The position numbers and the translations under genes are program-made. 64,000 nucleotides of DNA from Pelagomonas calceolata. Lineage: Eukaryota > Sar > Pelagophyceae > Pelagomonadales > Pelagomonadaceae. The stretch lies in NCBI GenBank assembly GCA_918797485.1, contig CAKKNE010000003.1:2108001-2172000 (forward strand), given 5' to 3'. Shown piece after piece: positions 16,709 to 25,177 of the stretch. Below the pieces are notes generated by a model. That model was given only the letters and a program-made list of their open reading frames with translations. It had not been told where the DNA came from and made no database searches. How positions within the stretch are numbered: position 1 is the stretch's first letter; each line of letters starts with the position of its first letter.

Positions 16709-17629
16709 ATGTCGACGGCCCTACACCAGCTCACCATCAGCGAGATCTCATGTCGCAATTTAAGGAGCGCCGACATGTTCGGCAAGAACGACGTCTACGT
16801 CGTCTTCCGCGTGGGCACGAAAAAAGTGAAGACGCACCACATAAAAAATGCGGGCAAGCACGCGTCCTTCGACGAGATCCTCACGATGAACCTCGAGGAT
16901 CACGACCTCGAGCACGGTATTGATGTCGGGGCCTACGACTACGACGTGGGGTCGTCGGACGATTTGTTGGGCCAGGGCAAGCTCGTGAACTTGTTGGCTC
17001 TCAAGCGCACGCCGAACCAGCCGCGCCAGTTCAAGGAGCCGTTCAAGTACAAGGGCAAAGGTCGGGGCGAGTTCTCGTGCGTGCTCACGTTGAGGGTGGG
17101 CGGCGTGGCCGGGACGTCGCCGCTGGGGGCGGCCGGCGGCAAGGTGTTTGCGCAGGCGATGGGGACGCCAGCGGCGCCGCCGCCGCCCGCGTACGTCGCG
17201 CCGCCCGCGCCGCCGCCCGTGCCCGCGGCGCCGCCCGCGCCGCCGCCGGTCCAGCCCGGGTTCATGGTCGTCACGTGCCCGGCGAACGCGCGCGGCGGGC
17301 TCCAGGTCGTCGTCCAGGCGCCGGACGGCCAGCAGCTCCAGGTCCAGATTCCGCCAGGCGTCGGGCCCGGCGGCCAATTCCGCGTGCCCCTGCCGCCGCC
17401 GCGCGCCCCGCAGCCCCAGGCCGTGGCCTACGCCCAGCCGCAAATGGTTCAGCCGCAGCCGGTCCAGTACGCGCCGCAGCCGGTCTACGCGGCGCAACCG
17501 GCCTACGCGCCGCAACCGGGTTACGCACCGCAGATGGGCCAGGCCGTCGCACCGCAGCCGGTCTACACGCCGCAGATGGGCCAGCCGCAGTACGGCCAGC
17601 CGCAGATGGGCCAGCCCTACTACCGCTGA
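16709..17629 (+). CDS. C2-domain protein with Pro/Gln-rich tail
   Basis: A 306-residue protein. Residues 5-130 form a C2 beta-sandwich (LTISEISCRNLRSADMFGKN, DVYVVFRVG, YDYDVGSSDDLLGQG), with Asp residues placed like Ca2+ ligands in loops 1 and 3, so Ca2+-dependent phospholipid binding is likely. A Pro-rich linker leads to a short domain at about 190-225 (MVVTCPANARGGLQVVVQAP then IPPGVGPGGQFRVPLPPP), a motif common in stramenopile proteins. The tail is made of PQP.Y / PQMGQ repeats resembling annexin or prion-like low-complexity tails. Transcription is likely driven from the TATA-like region just upstream. Confidence 0.82.
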   Translation: MSTALHQLTISEISCRNLRSADMFGKNDVYVVFRVGTKKVKTHHIKNAGKHASFDEILTMNLEDHDLEHGIDVGAYDYDVGSSDDLLGQGKLVNLLALKRTPNQPRQFKEPFKYKGKGRGEFSCVLTLRVGGVAGTSPLGAAGGKVFAQAMGTPAAPPPPAYVAPPAPPPVPAAPPAPPPVQPGFMVVTCPANARGGLQVVVQAPDGQQLQVQIPPGVGPGGQFRVPLPPPRAPQPQAVAYAQPQMVQPQPVQYAPQPVYAAQPAYAPQPGYAPQMGQAVAPQPVYTPQMGQPQYGQPQMGQPYYR

Positions 17630-17674
17630 GCGACGCGACCCTCGCTAGTAAGGGAAGTTTTGAAGTACATACTC

Positions 17675-18687
17675 TTAGCCCAGCGCCGCGAGCCGCTCCC
17701 GCAGCTCGGGCACCGTCGGCTCGGCGCCCTTGGCGTTGACGCATGTGAAGTCCATGTTCTGCGCGCTGCCCGTCTCGAGCGCCTGGGCGATGACCTCGGC
17801 CAGCGTCGACCTGTGTGGAATCAAAATTTCACGGTGCTGATACGTCGCGTCGGCACCCGACGCACTGGTTGATTCCACACAGGCGTCGACCGGAGCGTGC
17901 CGAGCTGGGGGTCGTCGTTCAGCGTCACGTCGCCGCGGCCCAATAAAACGTCGCGCTCGTCTGCGTCCTTGTCCAGCTGGAAGAGCGTCCCCAGGTACAC
18001 GTTGTTGTCGTAGGGCCCGCCGAACAGTTGCCCCGGCCGCACGAACGTGTAGGCGTAGCCGCTTTTCTCCGCGTCGGCCTTGATCGCGGCCTCGGCCGAA
18101 GCCTTGGCCGTCAGGACGCCGCATGCGTTGAGGATGGGGTAGGGCATCTCGTCGCGCCGCACGACGCCGACGCTCGAGAGCAGCACGAGGCGGTCTCTAT
18201 TTGATCCGGCGGAGCTGTACCACGCCTCCAGCAACGTCTTCGTGCACGTCTCGTCGACGGTCGCGGGCGTGTTGTAGCCGCGCTCCGTCAGGAGGTCGAT
18301 GGCCTTAAATCGGTCGCCCTTCGCTTCGAACAGGGCTTGCAACACGGGAAAGGTGACGTCGTCTCTTCCTGTTTCAGACCAGGCCTTCGTCGGGAACGCT
18401 GTGGTGCCGGTGCAGACGACCAAGCCCGCAGCACCATCAAGCGCCTTGGCCAAGCTCGCGGTCGGCCCGTCTCGCAGATCACATTCGTGCAGCTCGACGT
18501 CCGGCAAAAAGCTGCGCGCTCGCGCTGCGGACCGCACGACGCCTCTCACTTTGAACGTCTCACTCAATCGCAGCGCTACGAGCTTGCCCACATTCCCTGA
18601 GGCTCCAATGACTGTCACAGTGCTGCCTGGTGCGAGAGCGGCTGCCGGAGCGCTGAGCGCCAGCAGTGCGAGGACGAGCGCTGCCAT
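17675..18687 (-). CDS. NmrA-like/atypical short-chain dehydrogenase, two exons
   Basis: The ATG at 18687 gives a signal-type N-terminus (AALVLALLALSAPAAALAP) that could be part of a plastid presequence. It is followed by the Rossmann motif VTVIGASGNVGKLVAL. Exons 18687-17891 and 17810-17675 join to 310 residues. Further family signs are GLVVCTGTTAF, LVLLSSVGVV and YTFVRPGQLFGG. Atypical SDRs of this type bind NAD(P)H and act as reductases or as assembly factors in plastids. The normal C-terminus (TLAEVIAQALETG...) is only reached after removing the 80-nt introner. The gene is convergent with the C2 gene, 45 bp apart. Confidence 0.85.
17811..17890 (-). other. Introner, family A, 80-nt intron
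   Basis: The element (17811-17882, 72 bp) has ends CTGTGTGGAATCA / TGATTCCACACAG, a perfect 13-bp inverted repeat, inside a perfect 8-bp duplication GCGTCGAC (17803-17810 and 17883-17890). On the coding strand the duplication reads GTCGACGC and supplies the GT donor; the element end supplies the acceptor. Splicing restores Leu-Arg-Ser-Thr-Leu-Ala. Confidence 0.95.
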
Positions 18688-18821
18688 TGACACCTGTTAT
18701 CGATGCGAAGGAGCGGCTCGGACGCGAGCCACGATGAATCTCGATGCAACTCAATGCAACCAGGGAGCGAGCACGATGGATAAGGGCGGATATCGAGCGC
18801 AGGAAGCAGGCTGGCGTGCTT

Positions 18822-18843
18822 GCTAGTGTCTTACCGCGCTAGC
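18822..18843 (+). promoter_or_regulatory. CTAG dyad promoter motif, copy 6
   Basis: GCTAGTGTCTTACC then GCGCTAGC, between the divergent SDR start (18687) and the plastid-protein start (19103). Confidence 0.7.
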
Positions 18844-19102
18844 CCGGAACACAGTGCCTCTGCGATGTGTCCCCAGACCAGGCGAGCTTTGGTTTGCGAT
18901 ATAGGAGGCAGACGAGGAGCCCCAAAAACCGAGTCTTGAGCATCTCTGAGCTGGGCTTTATTGGCTTTAATTCGGCCCTAACACAGCCATACGTTGTGGC
19001 TTCAGCGCAAAACGCCACGGTTTATAGTTAAAAACCAGCTGCCGAGCAGTGTTGCACCAGTTTCGCGCAGTTGGCGCTGCAACAAAGCTGACAGCTAGGA
19101 CC

Positions 19103-19732
19103 ATGGCGCCTCTGGCACGACGACTCTTGGCCTTGACGGCATGCACCACTCTTGCCGCGGCCCTGGCGCCGTCGGGCCTTGGCGCCGCACCAAAGCGCCA
19201 GCTCACGCACGCGCGACGGCACCGCGCGCCGACGCGCGGCATGATGCAGATGAAGCGCAAGGGCAAATCCGGCATGGGCAAGGGCATGGGCCCGCCGAGC
19301 GCCATGGTCGAGCAGCAGCGCCAGTACGCCGAGTACCAGAAGCAGCGCGAGGCGTCGGGCCTGCCGTCCTTTGATTTATATGTGAAGGGCCCGAACTCGC
19401 CGACGTGGTACCCCGCCGGCTCGCTCGGCGGCGACGAGCGGTCCAAGGACCTCATCGAGTCCTACATGACGGACTGGACCAAGGGCTTCGCCAAGGGCGG
19501 CATCGACCGCGGCGTCGCGTCCTCCTTATTCCCCGAAAAAGCCAAGTTCGTCGCGCAGTGCCTCGCGACCTACCCCCAGCTCAAGAAGGCCAAGGACGCG
19601 CTCAAGTTCGGCTACAAGGTGTCCTACCCGGGCCTGCTCGAGAAGCGGCCGGAAGCCAAGGAGGTCACGGAGCTCTCCGAGGACATGCAGGACAACGCCT
19701 TCGAGAAGATGAAGAAGAACATGGGCTTCTAG
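19103..19732 (+). CDS. Probable plastid protein (HHL1-like, tentative)
   Basis: The ATG at 19103 (ACCATGG context) gives 209 residues. The N-terminus has a signal-peptide core (LLALTACTTLAAALAP) followed by an Arg-rich, acid-poor stretch, the bipartite pattern of plastid targeting in algae with secondary plastids. The mature part has Met/Lys-rich GMGKGMGPPSAM, then FDLYVKGPNSPTWYPAGSLG, then a helical region ending in FGYKVSYPGLLEKRP. The WYP-G pattern recalls HHL1-type thylakoid proteins that help photosystem II under high light; this is a memory-based resemblance and not certain. Confidence 0.6.
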   Translation: MAPLARRLLALTACTTLAAALAPSGLGAAPKRQLTHARRHRAPTRGMMQMKRKGKSGMGKGMGPPSAMVEQQRQYAEYQKQREASGLPSFDLYVKGPNSPTWYPAGSLGGDERSKDLIESYMTDWTKGFAKGGIDRGVASSLFPEKAKFVAQCLATYPQLKKAKDALKFGYKVSYPGLLEKRPEAKEVTELSEDMQDNAFEKMKKNMGF

Positions 19733-20165
19733 GCGCCGTGTTCTCTAAGCGTGTGTGGAGGCTATTGCTCGACGGCGTGGGGGCGTCTAGTGGGGGCGGG
19801 GGCCTAGCCGCCTCCGAGTCGGTCGCGTGAGTGAATGAGAACAGAACCTTGCGGCTCCGGGCATTCGCAGATCCGCCTCGTTAGAGAAACATTACTGGGT
19901 CCTCAAATTCAGAACCATAGAATGAATCTCAGACGGCAGCGTCGCGTTTTTTGTTGCTAGTGTCTTAACATGCCGCTAGCACGATTATTTTTTTCACGTT
20001 TAGCAAGTGCGCACCTCTTTTTTGGCCTGCATATCGCGCCGCGCCGCGCGTAGCAGTCTACGACTTGATCCAGCGAGCTGCGCCACCCCTTGTGGCGCTG
20101 CACGAACGCGAGAGAAGCGCCCGCTCTTGGCAAATTGCGTTACACCCGAAAGCACCAAAAAAACG
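19733..20165. other. Intergenic region, 433 bp
   Basis: The 3' flank of the plastid-protein gene and the promoter of the phosphatase. It contains the CTAG dyad copy at 19956-19980 and a T-run at about 19986. Nothing else is supported. Confidence 0.4.
19956..19980 (+). promoter_or_regulatory. CTAG dyad promoter motif, copy 7
   Basis: GCTAGTGTCTTAACA then TGCCGCTAGC, about 185 bp upstream of the phosphatase ATG at 20166, in the same sense as the gene. Confidence 0.7.
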
Positions 20166-22541
20166 ATGGCGGACTTCGATGAACACGGCCAGTGCGTCGT
20201 CTGCGCCGAGAATCTCTCGGCCGAAGAACCGGGCAAAGCGTTCCCGTGCTGCGGAGCGACGTACTGCCCGGCCTGCGCGCGGGAGACGGTCGAGAACGAG
20301 TGCTGCGCCGAGTGCTTCAAGGAGATCGACGCGCAGGGCGACGTCGACGGCTACGTCGACGCGCTGCCCGCGCACGATGCCGCGCCGCCGCCGCCGCCGT
20401 CGCCGACGCCGAGCGAGGCGCCGACCGAGCCGTCCGCGCCGCCGCGGCCGACGGCTCGGGAGCTCTGGCAGCAGCGCACGCGCCTCGAGACGATCGAGCG
20501 GCGCGCGCGGCGCCTCGCCGCGCACTCGAACGTGGCGACCGTCGACCTCGCCGGCGGCGGCGCGTGCCCGGGCCCGGAGGCGGTCCGCGCCGCGTTCGAC
20601 CGCGACGAGGTCCTGGCGGCCTCGGACGTCTTGTGCCTGCTCAAGAGAGCAGTCGACGTGCTGGCGGCCGAGCCGAACGTCCTCGGCCTCCAGGCGCCGC
20701 TGCTGACGATCGGCGACATCCACGGCCAGTACGGCGATTTAGAAGAGCTGTGCCACGGCGACGGCGACGGCGGCGCCCTGCTGCAGGCGCGGCGCGATTG
20801 CGGCGCGCCGGAAGCGCTCGGGGGGCCTCCCGCGAGCGGCGACGACAAAAAGGTCGGGTCGCTGCTCTTCCTGGGCGACTACGTGGACCGCGGCGCCCGG
20901 TCGTGCGAGGTCCTCTTCTACCTCCTCGCGCTGAAGGTGCGCTACCCGCGGAAGGTGCACCTGCTCCGCGGGAACCACGAGTCGCGGAACTGCACGGGCC
21001 ACTTCGGCTTCCGCGACGAGTGCAACCGCAAGTACGGCCCCCACGTCTACAACCAGTGCTGCAGCGTCTTCGAGGCGATGCCGCTCGCCGCCGTCGTGGC
21101 CACGGGGCGCGGCGACATCTTCTGCTGCCACGGCGGGCTCGGGCCGGACCTGCGGCGCGTCGCGGACCTGAACGCCATCAACCGCCGCGTCGAGCCCGAA
21201 GATAAAGGCCTACTCTGCGACATCCTCTGGTCGGACCCGCGCCGCGACGACGAATTCGCGGCGCGCCGGACGACTCTTGCGTCCTTCGACACGAACCCGA
21301 CGCGAGGATGTTCCGTGGTCTTCGGCGAGACGGCCGTGGACCGCTTCCTGCGGAACAACGATATTCTCGCCATGATCCGGGCACACGAGTGCCAGGAGGC
21401 GGGCCTCGCGCAGGACTTCGACGACACGGTCATGCCGTTCGAGTCGATCGGCGAGCACGAGATCCTGGACGGCGACGACAACGTGCGAAAAAAGCTCGCG
21501 CGCGTGACGACGGTTTTCAGCGCCGCTGACTACTGCGGCCACCATGGAAATTTGGGTGCTGTGCTGCTCGTGGCGTGGGACAAGGCGTGCGCGGTGGCGT
21601 ACGCGGCGAGGTCCGACCCGAAGGACTTCGCGGTGCCGCCGCCGGCGTCGGACGGCGAGCTCACGGCGATGGCGGTGCGCGACGCGCAGGCCGCGGCGCC
21701 GTGGATGCCGACGACGATCGCGGGCCTCCTCGCCGCGCTGCGGGACCTGCAGGCGCCGCCCGGCGCGACGCCGCGGAAGCCGCGCCGGCGCTCGTCGACG
21801 GGCGTGCGGCGCCGATCCTTCGAGGCGGCGTCGCCCGAGGCGCGGTTTGTCTCGAGGCGCTTCGACGCCGCGCGGCGCGGCAACGCCGTCAGCGAGCTGA
21901 ACCCGCGCGTCCTCGGGCGCCTCGTCGCCGAGGGCGGGCTGCTGAACGACGCGGCCGTCGCCGCCCTGGCGACGCGGGCGCCCTTCGTCGACTCCGGCGC
22001 GCTGGGTGTCGGCCGGCGAGGCAAGAAGGTCATGGGAACGTCGCGCGTCGTCGGACGGCAGATGGACAACGAACTCGCGGCGCTGCGGGCGGACCTGCGC
22101 GCGAACCGCGAGGGCCGGGAGAACGCGCCGCCCGCGCCGGCGACGCCGGCCATCGCCAAGGCCAAGGCGCGCTACGCCGCCGCGGCGCGACGGGCGCCGG
22201 CGACGCCGGTGCAGCCTCGAGGCTTCTCCGAGCCCGAGCTCCACGCGCTGAAGACGATCTTCGCGATGTTCGACCAGGACGGCGGGGAGCGGCTCTCGCG
22301 GGCGGACCTCTTGGCCTACGCCGACGCGATTGGTGAGTTCGCGCTGCCGCAGGACGTCGACGCCGTCTTCACGTGCCTGGCGGGCGACGCGACGACGATC
22401 GGTCTGGAAGAGTGGGTCTTGTTTGCTGCGAAGCTCAAGACGGCGTGGGACTACAACTCCACGCCCGCCACGCCGGTCTCGCCCGTGGCGTCTAGAACTC
22501 GCAGCGCGGCCCGCGGGAGAGCGCGCGCCGCGGCGTACTAG
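20166..22541 (+). CDS. RING-like / PPP Ser/Thr phosphatase / EF-hand protein
   Basis: The ATG at 20166 gives 791 residues. Residues 9-45 hold a Cys-rich zinc-finger-like module (CVVCAENL, CCGATYCPACARETV, CCAEC). A Pro-rich linker leads to a full PPP catalytic domain, calcineurin-like: GDIHGQY near 182, GDYVDRG near 237, RGNHESR near 268, CCHGGLGPD, and SAADYCGHHGN. All metal and phosphate ligands visible in these motifs are kept. A low-complexity linker follows, then a C-terminal EF-hand region at about 695-760 (IFAMFDQDGGERLSRADL). The loop has Asp and Gly but an irregular ligand pattern, so Ca2+ binding is uncertain. A PPP with EF-hands recalls PPEF/RdgC, but the N-terminal zinc module is not part of that family. 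Confidence 0.88.
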   Translation: MADFDEHGQCVVCAENLSAEEPGKAFPCCGATYCPACARETVENECCAECFKEIDAQGDVDGYVDALPAHDAAPPPPPSPTPSEAPTEPSAPPRPTARELWQQRTRLETIERRARRLAAHSNVATVDLAGGGACPGPEAVRAAFDRDEVLAASDVLCLLKRAVDVLAAEPNVLGLQAPLLTIGDIHGQYGDLEELCHGDGDGGALLQARRDCGAPEALGGPPASGDDKKVGSLLFLGDYVDRGARSCEVLFYLLALKVRYPRKVHLLRGNHESRNCTGHFGFRDECNRKYGPHVYNQCCSVFEAMPLAAVVATGRGDIFCCHGGLGPDLRRVADLNAINRRVEPEDKGLLCDILWSDPRRDDEFAARRTTLASFDTNPTRGCSVVFGETAVDRFLRNNDILAMIRAHECQEAGLAQDFDDTVMPFESIGEHEILDGDDNVRKKLARVTTVFSAADYCGHHGNLGAVLLVAWDKACAVAYAARSDPKDFAVPPPASDGELTAMAVRDAQAAAPWMPTTIAGLLAALRDLQAPPGATPRKPRRRSSTGVRRRSFEAASPEARFVSRRFDAARRGNAVSELNPRVLGRLVAEGGLLNDAAVAALATRAPFVDSGALGVGRRGKKVMGTSRVVGRQMDNELAALRADLRANREGRENAPPAPATPAIAKAKARYAAAARRAPATPVQPRGFSEPELHALKTIFAMFDQDGGERLSRADLLAYADAIGEFALPQDVDAVFTCLAGDATTIGLEEWVLFAAKLKTAWDYNSTPATPVSPVASRTRSAARGRARAAAY

Positions 22542-22566
22542 GCCCCGAAGTATAAGTTGACGTTCG

Positions 22567-23820
22567 TTAGAGAAAGTCCTCGGGCAGTCCGATCGGCGAG
22601 GGAGGCGTCTCCGGCTCGATCCTCGGCAGGGACGCGTGCCGCGCGACGGAGTTCAGCGGCGGCAGCCGCGTCGTCGGTTCAGCGATAACATCCGCTCCCT
22701 CGCCAGCGCGCAGCGACGAACTATACGCGGCGCAGCTCCGGTCCATGTATTCCAGCGCCTGCTCGAGGTCGTCGCGCTCGCGGCAGTGGGCCGCGAGCTG
22801 GCGCAGCGACTGGGCCTCCTCCGCGTGGGGCCCGCCGTAGATCGTGCCGCGCAGCTGCGCCGCCTCTCCATATAACCGTTCCGCGACGTCGAGCTCGCCG
22901 GCCCGCGCGAGCCCGGCGCCGAACGCCGCGAGGCGCGCCGCGAGGCCGCCCGCCGCGGCCACGGCCGCGGACGCCTGCTGGGCGTCGTCCTTCTTCCGCG
23001 CGGCCAAGGAATGGGTCGCCCGGGCCCAGGCGCGCGCGCGGACGCCGTTCCGTCGCCGGTCCTGCTCGTCGTCCGCCTGGCGCCGCGTCACCGTCTCGCG
23101 TAACTTCCGCTCGGCGTCTTGGGTCTTCCGGCGCTCGGCATCCAGAGTCCTTGCCGCGCGCTCGGCGCGCGACCTCTCTCTGTTAATTTCCGCCTTAAGC
23201 TTGGCCGTCTCGCCCTCGTCGGCGCGCGGCTGTGCGGCCTGCGCCCGGAGCTCGGCGGCCTCGTCCGCCAAGGATTGTCTTGCAGATCGTTCCTGCTCCA
23301 ACTCGGTCGCGAGCGCCGCGAGGGCCTCCGACTGGTCGGCCTCGCCGCCGCTCTGGCGCGCCTGGTCGAGCTCCGACGCCAGTGCGGCGATCTCGGCCGC
23401 ACTGGTCTGTTGGACCGCGGCCAACTCCTCCCGAACAGCGGCCAGCGCCGCCTGCGCCTCCGCGATGGCGGCGGCGTCCCCCGAGTCGTCCGCGCTCAAG
23501 AGTGAGTCTGCCGTGGCGGCCTGCGACTCCGCGGCGTCCGCGCGCTTCGTGGCCGCCTCGAGCTCCGCGCGCACGTCGTCGAGGGTCTTTTGGAGGGCCT
23601 GCTCCGCCTCCTTCGCGCCGGCCGCCTTCGCCTCGGCGACGGCGGCCGCGGACTCCTTTGTCGACGCGGCTTGTGCGGCCTCGAGGTCCTTGACCTTGCC
23701 CGACAGCTCCTTGACTTTGTCGTCGTGCGCTTTGGCCGCCGCGGCGGCCTTCTGCTTCTCCGCTTCCAGGGCCTCGTTGGCCGCCGCGAGGTCTGCTTCT
23801 AGCTTCTTTTTTGTGACCAT
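22567..23820 (-). CDS. Coiled-coil / TPR protein (kinesin-light-chain-like repeats)
   Basis: A 417-residue protein. Residues 1-260 are an almost continuous Ala/Glu/Lys-rich coiled coil (KKLEADLAAANEALEAEKQK onwards). A TPR-like segment follows (about 280-370: LAAFGAGLARAGELDVAERL, LRQLAAHCRERDDLEQALEY), with the G-x-x-H spacing of kinesin-light-chain repeats. The C-terminus is Pro-rich. The likely role is a scaffold or cargo adaptor; no partner can be named. The start codon is preceded within 25 bp by GGCTGCCCCGGGCTGCCCC. Its stop is 25 bp from the phosphatase stop. Confidence 0.7.
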   Translation of the reverse strand: MVTKKKLEADLAAANEALEAEKQKAAAAAKAHDDKVKELSGKVKDLEAAQAASTKESAAAVAEAKAAGAKEAEQALQKTLDDVRAELEAATKRADAAESQAATADSLLSADDSGDAAAIAEAQAALAAVREELAAVQQTSAAEIAALASELDQARQSGGEADQSEALAALATELEQERSARQSLADEAAELRAQAAQPRADEGETAKLKAEINRERSRAERAARTLDAERRKTQDAERKLRETVTRRQADDEQDRRRNGVRARAWARATHSLAARKKDDAQQASAAVAAAGGLAARLAAFGAGLARAGELDVAERLYGEAAQLRGTIYGGPHAEEAQSLRQLAAHCRERDDLEQALEYMDRSCAAYSSSLRAGEGADVIAEPTTRLPPLNSVARHASLPRIEPETPPSPIGLPEDFL

Positions 23821-23971
23821 TTTTGGCTGCCCCGGGCTGCCCCGCTCTGCTCAGGTGGTCCACTGGTGTGTGTTGGAGCTACCTCTATGAGTCCCACGTG
23901 CAGCAACCGTGTACTAGTGGAGTTACGCCGCGTTTTTGGGCAAACGCAGCACAGCGCTCCTTGGATTTAAC

Positions 23972-23992
23972 CTAGCTTATCGACACACTAGC
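23972..23992 (-). promoter_or_regulatory. CTAG dyad promoter motif, copy 8
   Basis: CTAGCTTATCGACA then CACTAGC, about 155 bp upstream of the coiled-coil/TPR start at 23820 and in the sense of that gene. Confidence 0.5.
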
Positions 23993-24094
23993 ACGGGCCG
24001 TCCGATCGTGAAGCGAAGCGCTATGGCAGCACTCGTCTTTAGACGCCGTCGACGCCGCCGTAGAGTCAATATTAGACTTTAAGAATAATTAGAA

Positions 24095-24895
24095 CTAATA
24101 ATACAGCCGCTTCGACGCGGCGAGCTCGGCGCCCTCGAGCACGGGCGTCAGCGAGAAGGTCCCGACGATGAAGTACTTCTCGCGCGAGAACGGGCCGAAG
24201 AGCCCTGGTCGCTTGACGCTGATTGGGCCCTGGTCCACGAACAGTTTGGCCTCGCCCGGGAGCGCGCCCGCGTTCGGGTCCCGCACCTTCGGCAGGCGCT
24301 CCTCGACGCGCTCGACGGCCGACTGCGCCGCGGCGAGGGCGTCCATTTTTTTGGCAAGCGCGAACAGGTTCGGGCCCTCGCGGACCTCGTCGACCTCCGC
24401 CTGCGCCGCCGCCCGTTTCTGATTCGCCGGTAGCAAGTCGCGCCGCGCGTCGGCCACGTCAGCCGCGTCGAAGGCCGACGCCGTGAAGTAGAGCTTCTCG
24501 GCCGGGAGCGCGACGCCGCGCGACTCGACGTCCGTCGCCCCCGAAAAGTCGAGCCAGAAGCGCAGCACACTTGGTGCCCGATCGCGCGCCAGGACCCATG
24601 CCCCGCTGCCGACGGCCACCTCCCGCCGACCTCCGACGCCGGTAAAAGACGCGCTTTCCGCAGTGACGCAGCGCGGCGCGCGGCCGCGGCCGAGGAACGG
24701 CTCCTCGGCCGCAGGATCGTCGCCGAACTCGATCTGCGTCTGCAGGAAGAAGCGCGCGCCGCTCGCCGCCCAGCTCTCGGGCATCGAACTGCCCGGCTCG
24801 CGGCCGAGGTTGAGCGCCACGTTCCATTTCGCCAGCGCGTCGGCGGTCGCGAAGAGGCAAGCTAGGATAACGATGCCGCGCCGGCTGCGGAGCAT
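24095..24895 (-). CDS. Unknown secreted or plastid-targeted protein
   Basis: The ATG at 24895 gives 266 residues; an upstream TTG frame is ignored. A signal peptide (IVILACLFATADALA) precedes a mature part beginning KWNVALNLGREPGSSMPESW. It contains a helical charged segment at about 165-215 (NQKRAAAQAEVDEVREGPNL) between two beta-rich parts, and ends in GPFSREKYFIVGTFSLTPV. I recall similar unannotated proteins in other photosynthetic stramenopiles but cannot name a family or function. Confidence 0.6.
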   Translation of the reverse strand: MLRSRRGIVILACLFATADALAKWNVALNLGREPGSSMPESWAASGARFFLQTQIEFGDDPAAEEPFLGRGRAPRCVTAESASFTGVGGRREVAVGSGAWVLARDRAPSVLRFWLDFSGATDVESRGVALPAEKLYFTASAFDAADVADARRDLLPANQKRAAAQAEVDEVREGPNLFALAKKMDALAAAQSAVERVEERLPKVRDPNAGALPGEAKLFVDQGPISVKRPGLFGPFSREKYFIVGTFSLTPVLEGAELAASKRLYY

Positions 24896-25061
24896 GATGC
24901 GCCCACTGAGCAAGATGCGCCTCTCTGTAGCTATGAGCTCCTATCTGTCGCGCAAAGCTGTGCAGGGGGAACCAGAGAGTGTCTGGAGGCTGGCGTGCGA
25001 GTGCTGGGTTCAGGCGTGCAATGGCGACGCGTACGAGACCTGAAAAGTGGAGCACGCGCTT

Positions 25062-25082
25062 CTAGCGTAATCACACACTAGC
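25062..25082 (-). promoter_or_regulatory. CTAG dyad promoter motif, copy 9
   Basis: CTAGCGTAATCACA then CACTAGC, about 165 bp upstream of the start at 24895, in the sense of that gene. Confidence 0.55.
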
Positions 25083-25177
25083 ATTCCAACCACGGATCGA
25101 AGCGAGTCCCTTGTAGGAGGATAGCCTCGTGAGGCGCATGGGAGTTTGTTTGTTACAATTGCTTAAGTTTAAACCAC

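Noticed and set aside
21210-22244. 344-codon minus-strand open frame
   Set aside because: Antisense shadow of the phosphatase gene; low-complexity Arg-rich translation.
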